Assembly: GCF_000422885.1 (NCBI RefSeq)
Contig: NZ_AUGX01000001.1
Span: forward strand, 187,238-251,237
Length of the DNA: 64,000 nt
Direction: 5' to 3'
Source: Ottowia thiooxydans DSM 14619
GTDB lineage: Bacteria > Pseudomonadota > Gammaproteobacteria > Burkholderiales > Burkholderiaceae_C
Part shown: positions 1 through 7,698 of the stretch, one piece after another
How positions within the stretch are numbered: the first letter of the stretch is position 1
How the letters are laid out: every line of letters starts with the position of its first letter
Made by a program: the position numbers and the translations under genes
The notes under the pieces: generated by a model
What the model saw: the letters and a program-made list of their open reading frames with translations, nothing else
Told to the model about the DNA's origin: nothing
Databases searched by the model: none

Positions 1-145
1 CGTTCTTCAGGCGCTCCATCGGCACATGGTGCGCCAGCGCGATGCGTTCGCGGGCATGCTCATCCGAGGCGCGGATGTCGACCAGGATCGCACCCTGGTT
101 CATGCGGTCGCGAGCGTCTTGGGGAGAAATGGATTTCAAAGACAT
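1..145 (-). CDS. Rhodanese-like protein, N-terminal part (runs off the window)
   Basis: The reverse strand from position 145 reads MSLKSISPQDARDRMNQGAI and continues with LVDIRASDEHARERIALAHHV. This is the usual opening of a rhodanese fold: a helix, then the beta strand ending in VDIR. The active-site cysteine loop lies beyond the window edge, so sulfurtransferase activity cannot be checked. It sits directly downstream of a BigR-type regulator on the same strand with a 22-bp gap and is probably co-transcribed with it. The setting among persulfide genes fits a role in moving sulfane sulfur. Family call is fairly safe; exact function is inference. Confidence 0.75.
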   Translation of the reverse strand, partial: MSLKSISPQDARDRMNQGAILVDIRASDEHARERIALAHHVPMERLKN

Positions 146-167
146 GGGTGTTGCTTTCTGGCTGAGG

Positions 168-479
168 TTATGGGCAGAAGATGTTCTTGAGCGTGGCGAT
201 GAGCTTGGCCACATCCGGGTTTTCGATGCGGTAGTGGAGGGTTTGCGACTCGCGCCGGAAGGTCACCAGCCCTTCGCCGCGCATCTTGGCCAAGTGCTGC
301 GACAAGGCGGACGGGCTCAGTGCCACCTTCTCGTGCAGCGCGCCCACCGTCATCTCCCCGTGTTCGATCAGCAGACAGAGCACGAGCAAACGGTTTTCAT
401 TGCCGACGGCGCGCAGCATGGCTGCAGCCTTGGCTGCGCCGTCTTGGAGGAACTGCTGGTCTTTCTTGCTCAGTGCCAT
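168..479 (-). CDS. ArsR-family regulator, BigR/SqrR-like
   Basis: This 103-residue winged-helix protein has the ArsR layout, with the recognition segment SPSALSQHLAKMRGEGLV at about residues 54-71 and the wing FRRESQTLHYRI after it. One cysteine lies in NRLLVLCLL and another in the C-terminal NIFCP. This two-cysteine spacing is that of BigR/SqrR, which sense sulfide or persulfide by forming a disulfide or polysulfide bridge and then release DNA. It is transcribed away from a persulfide dioxygenase fragment at 558, the arrangement known for bigR-blh. The target is probably the shared AT-rich gap. Sulfur sensing is inferred from cysteines and neighbours. Confidence 0.85.
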   Translation of the reverse strand: MALSKKDQQFLQDGAAKAAAMLRAVGNENRLLVLCLLIEHGEMTVGALHEKVALSPSALSQHLAKMRGEGLVTFRRESQTLHYRIENPDVAKLIATLKNIFCP

Positions 480-557
480 GGCTAGTAGTATTTAATGAAA
501 AGCTAATTTAGCATAAGCTAATAAACGTTCAAACAACATCCGACAAAAAGGCGCGCC
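480..557. promoter_or_regulatory. Divergent promoter/operator region between the BigR-like gene and the dioxygenase fragment
   Basis: This short AT-rich gap separates two divergent genes. It holds the inverted repeat TTAGC-ATAA-GCTAA at 508-521, next to a further AGCTAA copy at 501-506. An ArsR-type operator is expected here. It is much weaker and shorter than the palindrome in the intact module at 24332-24370. Confidence 0.5.
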
Positions 558-838
558 ATGCATTCTTCCGCCCAGACTCAGGCCTTCTTCGATGAGGCCA
601 CCAACACGGTGACGTATCTGGTGTCCGATCCCGCGACGCGGCAAGCCGCCGTGATCGACCCGGTGCTCGACTACGACCACCGCAGCGGAAAGGCCTCGAC
701 CCGTTCGGCCGACCGGGTTCTGGCAACCGCGCGCGAGCAGGATCTGGCGATTGCGTGGATACTGGAAACCCATGCCCATGCGGATCATCTGAGCGCCGCG
801 CCGTACCTGAAGCAGCGCACCGGCGCGCAGGTCGCCGT
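558..838 (+). pseudogene. Persulfide dioxygenase (Blh/ETHE1-like), N-terminal fragment
   Basis: The first ~92 residues match the metallo-beta-lactamase-fold persulfide dioxygenase encoded intact at 24398. They include AVIDPVLDYDHRSG and the metal-binding stretch WILETHAHADHLSAAPYL. Similarity stops after TGAQV near 831; the frame then runs on without resemblance to 1124. The missing part includes the later histidine and aspartate metal ligands, so it cannot be an active dioxygenase. The lost 3' part is replaced by the reversed, truncated 3' end of a SulP gene, giving a tail-to-tail joint. The start is ATG 558. Confidence 0.85.
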
Positions 839-1591
839 GACGGCCGCCACCGGTCCCGCCTTGGAGAGTGCGTCGGCCATGCTTGACCCGACGCCCTGTC
901 GACGCAGCCAGGGCTTGAGCCTGCTAGGCGACCACCACAGAAAAACCAGTGCCACCAGTCCGAGCAGCAACGTGGGGACATGGGTATGGGGCAGGCTGCG
1001 CCACAACGCGGGTAGCAATTCGGGCAGAGTGTCGCCCGAGGCTGTAACGCCTAGCACATGCTTGGCCTGGCCGAAGGCGATCAGCACGCCGGACGCCGAT
1101 ATGAAGCCGGAAATGACTGGGTGACTCAGGTAATTCGCCAGGAGTCCCAGTCGCAGCACACCCATCGCGGTCAGCATCAGACCCGAAAGCAAGGCCAGAA
1201 CCAATGCCACCTCCCAAGACGCTGCCGAACCTGCGGCAGCCACCTGGCCGATGGCTGCCCCCGTCATCAGTGATGTCACTGCGGCTGGCCCGATCGCCAG
1301 CGTTCGGCTACTACCGAAGAGCGCGTAGGCGAGCAGGGGCAGCATGCTGGCATACAGCCCCTCCTGAGGTGGCAGGTCGGCCAGCAGGGCGTAGGCCAGA
1401 CTTTGGGGAATCAGCATCAGCATCAGCATCAGCATCAGCATCAGCATCAGCATCAGCGTGACGATGCCGGCTGCCAACAGATCGCCTGAGAACTGGCTCC
1501 GGTCATAGCTGCTTGCCCACGACAGGATCGGGAGCCAGCGCCCGATTGAGAAGAATGGTTTTCTGGTGTTTCGCTGATCGTTGAGTCCCAT
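831..1591 (-). pseudogene. SulP-family anion transporter, N-terminal fragment
   Basis: The reverse frame begins at ATG 1591 and matches the first half of the SulP protein at 20873-22612. Shared landmarks are IPQSLAYALLADLPPQEGLYAS, LAIGPAAVTSLMT and LSHPVISGFISASGVLIA. Similarity ends at GPVAAVTAT near 831, about residue 253. The remaining membrane helices and the cytoplasmic STAS domain are gone, so the product should not transport sulfate or sulfite. Two features are odd: the sudden joint to the dioxygenase fragment, and a sevenfold Leu-Met repeat in the first helix. In the intact copy the same spot has a single Ile-Met. Confidence 0.85.
1411..1457. repeat. Hexanucleotide tandem repeat, TCAGCA x7.8
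   Basis: Seven complete TCAGCA units plus five bases lie inside the SulP fragment. On the coding (minus) strand they read CTGATG repeated, adding six extra Leu-Met pairs between GIVT and LIPQSLAY. The unit length is a multiple of three, so the frame is kept. It looks like replication slippage in a gene no longer under selection. Confidence 0.95.
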
Positions 1592-1661
1592 GCGTTGGCC
1601 CGATTTCAATATCTATATTTATAGTTTATACTTTTATATATCAATTGAATCAGCAACTCAC
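1592..1661. promoter_or_regulatory. AT-rich divergent gap between SulP fragment and second BigR-like gene
   Basis: Seventy bases of strikingly AT-rich sequence contain CTATA-TT-TATAG and neighbouring TATA-rich half sites. The position, between a transporter gene and a divergent ArsR-family gene, matches where a BigR-like operator and two promoters would lie. No precise -10/-35 pair was assigned. Confidence 0.45.
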
Positions 1662-1985
1662 ATGACGAGCAAGAAAAGCCATCTACAGACACCGGAACAG
1701 CTTCGCGAGCATGCGGGTAAGGCCTGCGCGTTGTTGAAGACGCTCGCCAATGAGGATCGGTTGTTGCTGCTATGCCAGATCGCGTCCGAGCGCCTCAACG
1801 TGGGCGAACTTGAAGCGATCACCGGCATTCGCCAGCCCACCTTGTCGCAGCAACTGGCCGTGCTGCGGCAGGAAAACTTGGTCGATACCGAGAAGGAGGG
1901 GAAGTTCGTTTATTACCGGCTGGCCAATGACAACGTCATGCGTGTCATGCGCACGCTCTGGGACATTTACTGCGCTCCGAAGTGA
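1662..1985 (+). CDS. ArsR-family regulator, BigR/SqrR-like (second copy)
   Basis: The 107-residue protein starts at ATG 1662 (MTSKKSHLQTPEQLREHAGK). It carries the winged helix with RQPTLSQQLAVLRQENLVDTE as recognition region, then KFVYYRL as wing. Cysteines occur in LLLLCQIAS and in the terminal DIYCAPK, again the BigR/SqrR pair. An in-frame extension upstream to 1581 is AT-rich low-complexity sequence and unlikely to be translated. The gene ends 13 bp before the flavoprotein gene, so both probably form one operon with the small genes after it. It is clearly different in sequence from the regulators at 168 and 23961. Confidence 0.85.
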   Translation: MTSKKSHLQTPEQLREHAGKACALLKTLANEDRLLLLCQIASERLNVGELEAITGIRQPTLSQQLAVLRQENLVDTEKEGKFVYYRLANDNVMRVMRTLWDIYCAPK

Positions 1986-1998
1986 AAGGGCTGAAACC

Positions 1999-3357
1999 AT
2001 GAAACACGACAAATACAAAGACATCTCCGAAAGCATCGATTTACCAAATGCCTTGAACCGTCGACGCGCCTTGCTGATGCTGGGCGCCGTGGGGACTGCG
2101 GGCACCTTGCTCCAGCCAGTCTCAGCCCGCGCAGCGGACAAAACAAAGACCAAGGCCCGCATCGTCATTGCGGGTGCTGGTGCGGCGGGCTTGACCACAG
2201 CGTCTCGTCTGGCCGCTTCGCTGGACGGCGCGAAGATCACCTTGATCGACGCGCGCAAGGAGCACCTCTACCAACCCGGCTTCACACTGGTGGGGGCGGG
2301 CATCAAGCCCGTGGGCTACGTGACCTCCACCACTGCGGAATATTTACCTGAGGGCGTGGAGCTGGTACAGGAGCGTGTGGCTGAGTTCGATCCGCAGGGC
2401 AATAGGGTCGTCACCGACAGCGGCGCGTCCTATCCCTACGACTTCCTCGTGGTCGCTACCGGCATGGTGCTGGAGTACAGCCTGATCGAAGGCATGGACG
2501 AGAAGCTGATTGGCCAAAACGGCATCGGCAGCATCTACCACAGCCCAGCGGGTGCCCAGGCCACCTGGCAGGCGATGTCAGCCTTTGCAGACAAGGGCGG
2601 CAGGGGTGTTTTTACACGCCCGTCCACCGAAATGAAATGCGCTGGAGCGCCACTCAAATACACATTCGTGACCGAAGATCACTTGACGCGGCGCGGCCAG
2701 CGCAGCAAGGCCGAGGTGGTCTACAACTCCAACAATAAGGTGTTGTTCAGCGTGCCCATCGTTTCAGAGAAGGTGCGCATGTTGTTCCAGGAACGTGGCA
2801 TCCAGGTCAACTATGAGCGCGTGCTCAAGGCCATCGACCCGGGCAAGCGCATCGCCACCTTCAGCACGCCTGGGGGCATGGAAGAACAAGGCTACGACTT
2901 CATCCACGTCATCCCGCCAATGCGCGCGCCCGAGGTCATCCGCAACAGTCCTTTGCCGTGGCAGACGGGTGCCTGGGCCGCCGAAGGCTGGATGGAAGTG
3001 GACAAGGGCACGCTGCGCCACGTGCGCTACCCCAACGTGTTCGGCGTGGGCGACATCGCGGGCGTCCCCAAGGGCAAGACCGCCGCCAGCGTGAAGTGGC
3101 AGGTGCCTGTGGCCGTGGACCACCTCCTGGCGGATATCGCGGGCAAGAACTCCGATGCGCTTTACACCGGCTACACCTCGTGCCCACTGATCACCCGGTT
3201 GGGCCAGGCGATGCTGGTGGAGTTCGATTACCAGAACAACCTGGTGCCGTCCTTCCCGGGCTTGATCGCGCCGCTCGAAGAGCTGTGGATCAGTTGGGTC
3301 ATGAAGACCATGGCCCTCAAGCCCACCTACATCAGCATGCTGCGCGGCAACGCATAA
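1999..3357 (+). CDS. Tat-exported FAD oxidoreductase, SQR/FccB-like
   Basis: This 452-residue flavoprotein probably oxidises sulfide or a related sulfane compound outside the cytoplasm. Residues 21-46 look like a twin-arginine signal (NRRRALLMLGAVGTAG...ARA). The dinucleotide fold motif IVIAGAGAAG follows at about 55-64, and VFGVGDIAG near residue 350 is the second FAD contact. Exactly two cysteines, Cys214 in KCAGAPLK and Cys395 in TSCPLIT, sit where SQR and FccB carry their redox disulfide. Known SQRs are mostly not Tat exported, so the FccB comparison may be closer. A homologue with the same cysteine pair lies at 35407. Substrate is inferred. Confidence 0.8.
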   Translation: MKHDKYKDISESIDLPNALNRRRALLMLGAVGTAGTLLQPVSARAADKTKTKARIVIAGAGAAGLTTASRLAASLDGAKITLIDARKEHLYQPGFTLVGAGIKPVGYVTSTTAEYLPEGVELVQERVAEFDPQGNRVVTDSGASYPYDFLVVATGMVLEYSLIEGMDEKLIGQNGIGSIYHSPAGAQATWQAMSAFADKGGRGVFTRPSTEMKCAGAPLKYTFVTEDHLTRRGQRSKAEVVYNSNNKVLFSVPIVSEKVRMLFQERGIQVNYERVLKAIDPGKRIATFSTPGGMEEQGYDFIHVIPPMRAPEVIRNSPLPWQTGAWAAEGWMEVDKGTLRHVRYPNVFGVGDIAGVPKGKTAASVKWQVPVAVDHLLADIAGKNSDALYTGYTSCPLITRLGQAMLVEFDYQNNLVPSFPGLIAPLEELWISWVMKTMALKPTYISMLRGNA

Positions 3358-3369
3358 GGAGTCTTGACC

Positions 3370-3747
3370 ATGAAAGAACTTGATCCACTCATCCTGCTGT
3401 CGGTGTTCCAGGAAATGCTCGGGGCGCTGCTCTGGCCGTTGGTTGCCATCATGGTGCTGGGCACGCTGGCGTTCATGCTCTTGCTGGTCCGGGAGCGCAA
3501 GATCGTGTCCCGAAGGTTCGTGCGTTCGCAAGCTTTGGGACTGATCGGTGGCGTCTTTGCGCTCATGCTGATGGCGAACGTGTCCTCTTCCGGTTTCACG
3601 GATGCCGGCGGCCCCGCCGACTGGCTCTTGATCGCGCTGGTGTTTGGCCTGGGCTTGGTCGGTGCTGCCATCGTCTTCTACACCATCGCGGGGTGGTGGG
3701 CGATCTGCCGGCACCCTGAAGCCCGATCAGTTGTACTTTCCCATTAA
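3370..3747 (+). CDS. Small membrane protein, DUF5368-like
   Basis: The 125-residue product has an N-terminal helix, a long hydrophobic segment (LLWPLVAIMVLGTLAFMLLLV), a basic loop RERKIVSRRFVRSQ, and two more membrane segments. I read it as a DUF5368-type inner-membrane protein. ATG 3370 follows an AAGGAG ribosome site at 3357-3362; an upstream TTG at 3364 is less likely. It starts 12 bp after the flavoprotein, and a similar protein follows the second flavoprotein at 36778. That repeated pairing suggests a membrane anchor or quinone-side partner for the oxidoreductase. This role is a hypothesis. Confidence 0.6.
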   Translation: MKELDPLILLSVFQEMLGALLWPLVAIMVLGTLAFMLLLVRERKIVSRRFVRSQALGLIGGVFALMLMANVSSSGFTDAGGPADWLLIALVFGLGLVGAAIVFYTIAGWWAICRHPEARSVVLSH

Positions 3748-3762
3748 CCAGGAGTCTTTGAA

Positions 3763-4125
3763 ATGACAAGCAACTATAGAGAACTTACGCACGAAATCAT
3801 GGGCAATCTGGCCCCACTTCACAAAGGGCTCCCCCAGGTGATGAAAGGCTTTGGCGACATGGGCAAAGCAGCCATGGCCGATGGTGCTTTGGACGCCAAG
3901 ACCAAGGAGTTGATCGCGCTGGCCGTGGGTGTGGCAGCACGCTGTGATGGCTGCATCGGGTTCCATACCAAGGCTTTGGTCAAGCTGGGTGCCTCCACCG
4001 CAGAGGTGAATGAAGCTCTCGGCGTGGCGATTTACATGGGGGGCGGGCCATCCGCGATGTACGCGGCCAATGCAGTGGCCGCCTTCAACGAGTTTTCTAC
4101 GGCAGCCGAGAAACCCGCACCGTAA
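3763..4125 (+). CDS. Carboxymuconolactone decarboxylase/AhpD-like protein
   Basis: The 120-residue protein contains the AhpD core: KTKELIALAVGVAARCDGCIGFHTKALVKLG. Cys61 and Cys64 form the CxxC pair, and His68 follows at the distance seen in AhpD-type thiol-disulfide peroxidase partners. The run AIYMGGGPSAMYAANAVAAFNEF near the C-terminus is typical of this small all-helical family. True carboxymuconolactone decarboxylases lack the CxxC, so a thiol redox role is more likely here. It lies 15 bp after the membrane protein gene in the same sulfur operon, where it may reduce disulfides or persulfides. The substrate is unknown. Confidence 0.8.
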   Translation: MTSNYRELTHEIMGNLAPLHKGLPQVMKGFGDMGKAAMADGALDAKTKELIALAVGVAARCDGCIGFHTKALVKLGASTAEVNEALGVAIYMGGGPSAMYAANAVAAFNEFSTAAEKPAP

Positions 4126-4184
4126 CTGCCGACGGCATGTTTTGGCATGCCCCGTTTATTACCAACCATCCACCGAGTACCAAC

Positions 4185-4556
4185 ATGCAACAGTCTGATT
4201 TCGTCACCACCCTCTTTGACGGCAAGGGCAATCCCAACAAGGTGACCGTAGCCTTCACGATGGCGCTCAATGCTCTGCTCAAGGGCCATACGGCCTGCAT
4301 CATCCTGATGGTCGAGGCGGTTGAGCTGGGAAGGCCAGATGCGGCAAACGGCATGGATATCGGTCCACCTTTCGAAGCCGTGGCCGATCTGCTGCAAAAG
4401 TACCTGGACAAAGGCGGGCGCATCGCCATTTGTAAGTCCTGCATGGTTCACAACGGCATGAGCGCCGAGCAGATGGATCCGCGCTTTGAGATCATTTCTG
4501 CGCCGGACGTTATCGACCTGCTGATGGGGGCCAATGGGTCGTTACAAATTGCTTGA
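4185..4556 (+). CDS. DsrE-like sulfur-relay protein
   Basis: The 123-residue cytoplasmic protein starts at ATG 4185 (MQQSDFVTTLFDGKGNPNKV). It shows a DsrE/DsrF-like alpha/beta layout, with VTVAFTMALNALLKGHTACIILMVEAVELG and later YLDKGGRIAICKSCMVHNGM. DsrE relatives carry sulfane sulfur on a conserved cysteine; the candidate here is the CKSC pair in this last segment. It is the last gene of the first sulfur operon, 59 bp after the AhpD-like gene. It differs from the exported DsrE-like protein at 38968, which has a signal peptide. Sulfur carrier function is inferred from family and context. Confidence 0.7.
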   Translation: MQQSDFVTTLFDGKGNPNKVTVAFTMALNALLKGHTACIILMVEAVELGRPDAANGMDIGPPFEAVADLLQKYLDKGGRIAICKSCMVHNGMSAEQMDPRFEIISAPDVIDLLMGANGSLQIA

Positions 4557-4646
4557 TGGCCGATAGGCTGCTTATCTCTTCTTTGTGCTGTAGGTAAGTA
4601 CTGTCACCGACTGCGAGTTCTCGTTTTAGGGACATGGTCTTGTAGA

Positions 4647-4679
4647 CCGGCGGGATTAGATGATCTAACCGACCGCCGG
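4647..4679. terminator. Hairpin between convergent cargo and ICE backbone genes
   Basis: The outer arms CCGGCGG (4647-4653) and CCGCCGG (4673-4679) enclose a perfect inner repeat TTAGAT-G-ATCTAA. The structure spans the relaxase stop codon and could end transcription from either side. There is no clear T-tract, so factor-independent termination is uncertain. Confidence 0.45.
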
Positions 4680-6629
4680 CCCACGTTGCCGTCCAACCTC
4701 CCACGACACCGCGGCTCCGCGCACCGTCGCCACCAGTGTCTGTCCCAGCCGGTGCTGAATCACTGGCTTCCACGGCACCAGTCGGAACCCCAACCCGTCA
4801 TCGAGCATGGCGAACCGCCCGCTGGCGAGCATCACACTGCGTCGGTAGACGCCTCTGACGCGCTCGCCATCGGCCGCCGGTCGATGCTGCAAGCCCGTCT
4901 CGGCCGCGATGGTCCGACCGGCAGTCGCAAGCTCCCGCCCGCGCAGCGTCGCCAGCAGTTTGCCAGCCAGGACCACGCGCTGCCCGTGTCGCTCGGCCAA
5001 GCCTTGCTGGATCAAGAAGTCCGAGCGCTGTTGCAACGCATCCTTGACTTCGCTGCCGAAGCCCAGATCGCCTACACCCTTGCCGTCGCAGATCAGTCGC
5101 TGGTCCAACCAAGTCGCGCCGATCACACGGGTTTGTTGCTCGATGGGTAGGTGCGAACGTAGTTCCACCGCCACATCACTCAGGCGCTGTGCGTCGTACT
5201 GACGGCCCTGCTCGGGCAGGTCATCCGGTACCCGCCAAACACCTTCCGCCATGCGCTCCACGATGCCGAGTCGGCGCAGTGCTTCTAGTCGCCGAACGTG
5301 GGTATCGACCACCTCGCGCGGCTCCGGTGTGGACTGTGATTGGGCAATCGTCAGATGATGATCAGTACGGTACAGACCATGGGCAGCCAGCGCGGTGATG
5401 GTCCTGTCCGTCTCACGCACGCTGGCCGAGCCTTTAACTTCGACCACTGCACCGATCGGGAACTGCTCCACTTCGGTCTTGGCTGGTAATGCCACGTAGT
5501 GCGCCTTACCGTCAATGCCATCGACCACCAGATAGCCCTTGTCGTGCAGCTCGTCGGCCAGGCCTTTGGCGGCCACACGGCCGATGATGGAGCGGCTGTC
5601 CTCGCCCGGCTGGAACACGGCCAGGTCGCGTTGCTGGTTGCCCATCGCCCGCTGCATCGTGCGGATGATGTCGCCACGCTCGCCCAGTGCCCGCAGAGTC
5701 TGTTCGGCGTCAACGTGGACCGCCCAGACGCCGGGACGTTCTTCAGTCGCCAGTCCCATGCGTTGAAGCCGCTGCAAACGGCCCACCAGCAACACACGCT
5801 GCTGTCGCAGCTTCGGATCGCCGGCTGGTTGATCGACATGGTTCAGCCCGTCCCGTGCCTCACGTTGTAGGGTGCGATCCAAGCTGGTCCAGCGTTCCTG
5901 ATCAACTTCGCGCACCAGCGTGCGCTGGATCTCCAGCTCCGTACGCGGCCCCAGCCATTCGGTGGATAGCTCGGCAGCGCGCTCGCGCATGCCGCGGGTG
6001 ATGTAGGCCTGCGAGATGATGAGGTCTTTGCCGGTGTCATCCTTGCCGCGTAGCACGATATGGGTATGCGGGTTGTCGGTGTTCCAGTGGTTCACCGCTA
6101 CCCAATCCAGGCGGCTGCCAAGGTCGGCCTCCATGCGGCCCATCAGGTGGCGGGTATAGGTGCGCAGGTCGTCGAGCTGTTCGGCATCCTCGGGCGAGAC
6201 AATAAGGCGAAACTGATGCCGATCTTCCCGGCCGCGCTCCTCGAAAGCAGGCAAGTCGGCGCGGTCGGTCATCGGTCCGTAGGCCTCGCTGGTGTCCTGC
6301 TCGCGGCCCACGCCTTCGCGCTCGATGTAGCGCAGGTGCGTGATGGTCGATCGCACACCTGCCTGCTTCAGGTAGACCAGCCGCACCTTGACCGTGACGC
6401 GCCTGGAACGTGCGGACAGCACCTGCCCGGTGAAGCGCGCTGCCACATGGCCGCGCCCCAGCCGCGAACCCGGCGTCTTGCCGCCCTTGCCACGCTGCCC
6501 GCCGGTGGCGTTGGAGGCCTTGGTGGTCTGGCGCAATACCTGCGAGACAAAGGCCTGGCCGCGCTGCTTTGGGGTGCCCGGTCGGATGCGGAAATGATCG
6601 TCACCGTCCGAGTTGCCACGCTTGCTCAT
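4665..6629 (-). CDS. rlxS: Relaxase with DUF3363 domain (Tn4371-type)
   Basis: The 654-residue protein starts MSKRGNSDGDDHFRIRPG at 6629. The N-terminal part is the relaxase: NHWNTDNPHTHIVLRGKDDTGKD carries the clustered histidines that hold the metal ion, with YIEREGVGREQ before it. The C-terminal half is DUF3363, ending WEVGRQRGPAVG as in Tn4371-family relaxases. It would nick the transfer origin and pilot the strand to the recipient through a type IV channel. In this ICE family accessory genes are typically placed after the relaxase gene, before traG/trb. The sulfur cluster at 1-4556 occupies exactly that slot, so traG/trb may lie to the left of the window. Confidence 0.85.
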   Translation of the reverse strand: MSKRGNSDGDDHFRIRPGTPKQRGQAFVSQVLRQTTKASNATGGQRGKGGKTPGSRLGRGHVAARFTGQVLSARSRRVTVKVRLVYLKQAGVRSTITHLRYIEREGVGREQDTSEAYGPMTDRADLPAFEERGREDRHQFRLIVSPEDAEQLDDLRTYTRHLMGRMEADLGSRLDWVAVNHWNTDNPHTHIVLRGKDDTGKDLIISQAYITRGMRERAAELSTEWLGPRTELEIQRTLVREVDQERWTSLDRTLQREARDGLNHVDQPAGDPKLRQQRVLLVGRLQRLQRMGLATEERPGVWAVHVDAEQTLRALGERGDIIRTMQRAMGNQQRDLAVFQPGEDSRSIIGRVAAKGLADELHDKGYLVVDGIDGKAHYVALPAKTEVEQFPIGAVVEVKGSASVRETDRTITALAAHGLYRTDHHLTIAQSQSTPEPREVVDTHVRRLEALRRLGIVERMAEGVWRVPDDLPEQGRQYDAQRLSDVAVELRSHLPIEQQTRVIGATWLDQRLICDGKGVGDLGFGSEVKDALQQRSDFLIQQGLAERHGQRVVLAGKLLATLRGRELATAGRTIAAETGLQHRPAADGERVRGVYRRSVMLASGRFAMLDDGLGFRLVPWKPVIQHRLGQTLVATVRGAAVSWEVGRQRGPAVG

Positions 6630-7134
6630 GGCGTTGCTCCAGCGAAAGCCATCGAATCACGGCGTGCCATGCACGCAGATTCTCCAATGCCCACAAGGCT
6701 TTGCCGACCCTCGCGGCACAGTGCCGCCCAAAGGCGCGTGCCGCGCCAACCCCACGTGCAGACTCGCTCATGGGCCGGCAGCGTGCCGGACCCTTCAATC
6801 TTGCCCTGCATCTTTTCCCGGCCTGACGACACGGGAATGCGATGCCCCGGCGGCGCTGCGCAGGGCCCAGCCTGCCGCGCGGCGAACGCCCGCCATGCCG
6901 CAGGCATGGAGCGTTCGGGGCAAGCGATCTGCACGGGGGAACGCACGACGCAGTACAACAGAGGGTGAGGTGCGAAGCGCGACGCGGGTGCGCTCGCGCT
7001 GCCCGCACTGCGACGCGGCGAGCGCATGCGCAGTGGCACGCCTGATAGCACGTCAATGACAAGCGACAGCGCGCCGGACGTGAGGTAGGCGAAGCGACGG
7101 TCAATGCGCCAGCGAGGCCGGCAGTCGGGCAAGG
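6630..7134. other. 505-bp gap, candidate oriT region
   Basis: No reading frame here resembles a protein I know, and several long overlapping frames on both strands look like GC-rich artefacts. The segment lies just upstream of the relaxase gene, a common place for oriT. It contains the strong hairpin at 6883-6917 and, at 7041-7052, a copy of the core CCTGATAGCACG found in the three iterons near repA. Confidence 0.4.
6883..6917. repeat. Strong two-part hairpin upstream of the relaxase gene
   Basis: Arms CGAACGC (6883-6889) and GCGTTCG (6911-6917) surround a second stem, CCATGCC (6893-6899) with GGCATGG (6903-6909), and a GCA loop. All 14 pairs are perfect, with a CCG/A bulge between stems. 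It may be part of oriT or a transcript end. Confidence 0.7.
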
Positions 7135-7698
7135 TCATGGTCGCTTCTCCAGGTGAATCGGCTGCGCCATGCCGATCACGGCGGATGCAGAAATCGGCCC
7201 GAAATAGCGGCTGTCGAACGACGCCGGATGGGTCGCGCTTAAAAGGAACAGCTCACCTTCGGCAAGCGGTCGGCACTGCGGCCACGACGGCAGCAGCCGT
7301 CCCATGCGGTCGGCAGGCAGCACGGCGGCCGCAGGCACGCCGTCTATCTGCACGACGCCGCCAACGATGCAGACGTGTTGTGGCGCGAGCGCGCTCACAC
7401 GTTTGAGCAGCGGGATGTGCGCCGGTAGGTAGCCGCGCTGCGCAGCGAGCGCGGCCACGTCTGTCGGAAGCCGGACCAGCACGATGCTGCCCACGGACAA
7501 AGGACGCGGCGGCGATTCGGCTGGCGCTATGCGATACCAGCCGACCGGCACACTGTCGGACGGGTTGTAGACGAAACGCGCCGCAGGCTGCACGGAGGAT
7601 GCCCAGGCCAGCGCAGCGAGGCTGCAGACAGACAGGGCCGCCAGCACGATGCGAGCACGCAGGCGTGAACGAGGCATGGTCGTCGTAGTGGCCGTCAT
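7135..7698 (-). CDS. traF: TraF-like S26 signal peptidase
   Basis: The 187-residue protein begins at ATG 7698 (MTATTTTMPRSRLRARIVLA), overlapping the upstream stop by ATGA. One N-terminal membrane anchor (IVLAALSVCSLAALAWA) is followed by the S26 motifs. The serine lies in NPSDSVPVGWYRI and the lysine in LLKRVSALAPQHVCI. In conjugative elements TraF trims or cyclises the pilin and matures it in the periplasmic side of the inner membrane. It is the last gene of an overlapping string DUF2840-RHH-ParA, typical of Tn4371-family ICEs. Confidence 0.85.
   Translation of the reverse strand: MTATTTTMPRSRLRARIVLAALSVCSLAALAWASSVQPAARFVYNPSDSVPVGWYRIAPAESPPRPLSVGSIVLVRLPTDVAALAAQRGYLPAHIPLLKRVSALAPQHVCIVGGVVQIDGVPAAAVLPADRMGRLLPSWPQCRPLAEGELFLLSATHPASFDSRYFGPISASAVIGMAQPIHLEKRP

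Noticed and set aside
2764-3714. A 316-residue reverse frame over the flavoprotein gene
   Set aside because: It is rich in His, Gln, Arg and Asp as expected for antisense of a high-GC gene and has no family pattern.
6601-7138. Several frames of 150-170 residues between relaxase and traF
   Set aside because: They overlap on both strands, are arginine/alanine-rich and have no recognisable domain, consistent with GC-rich noncoding DNA.
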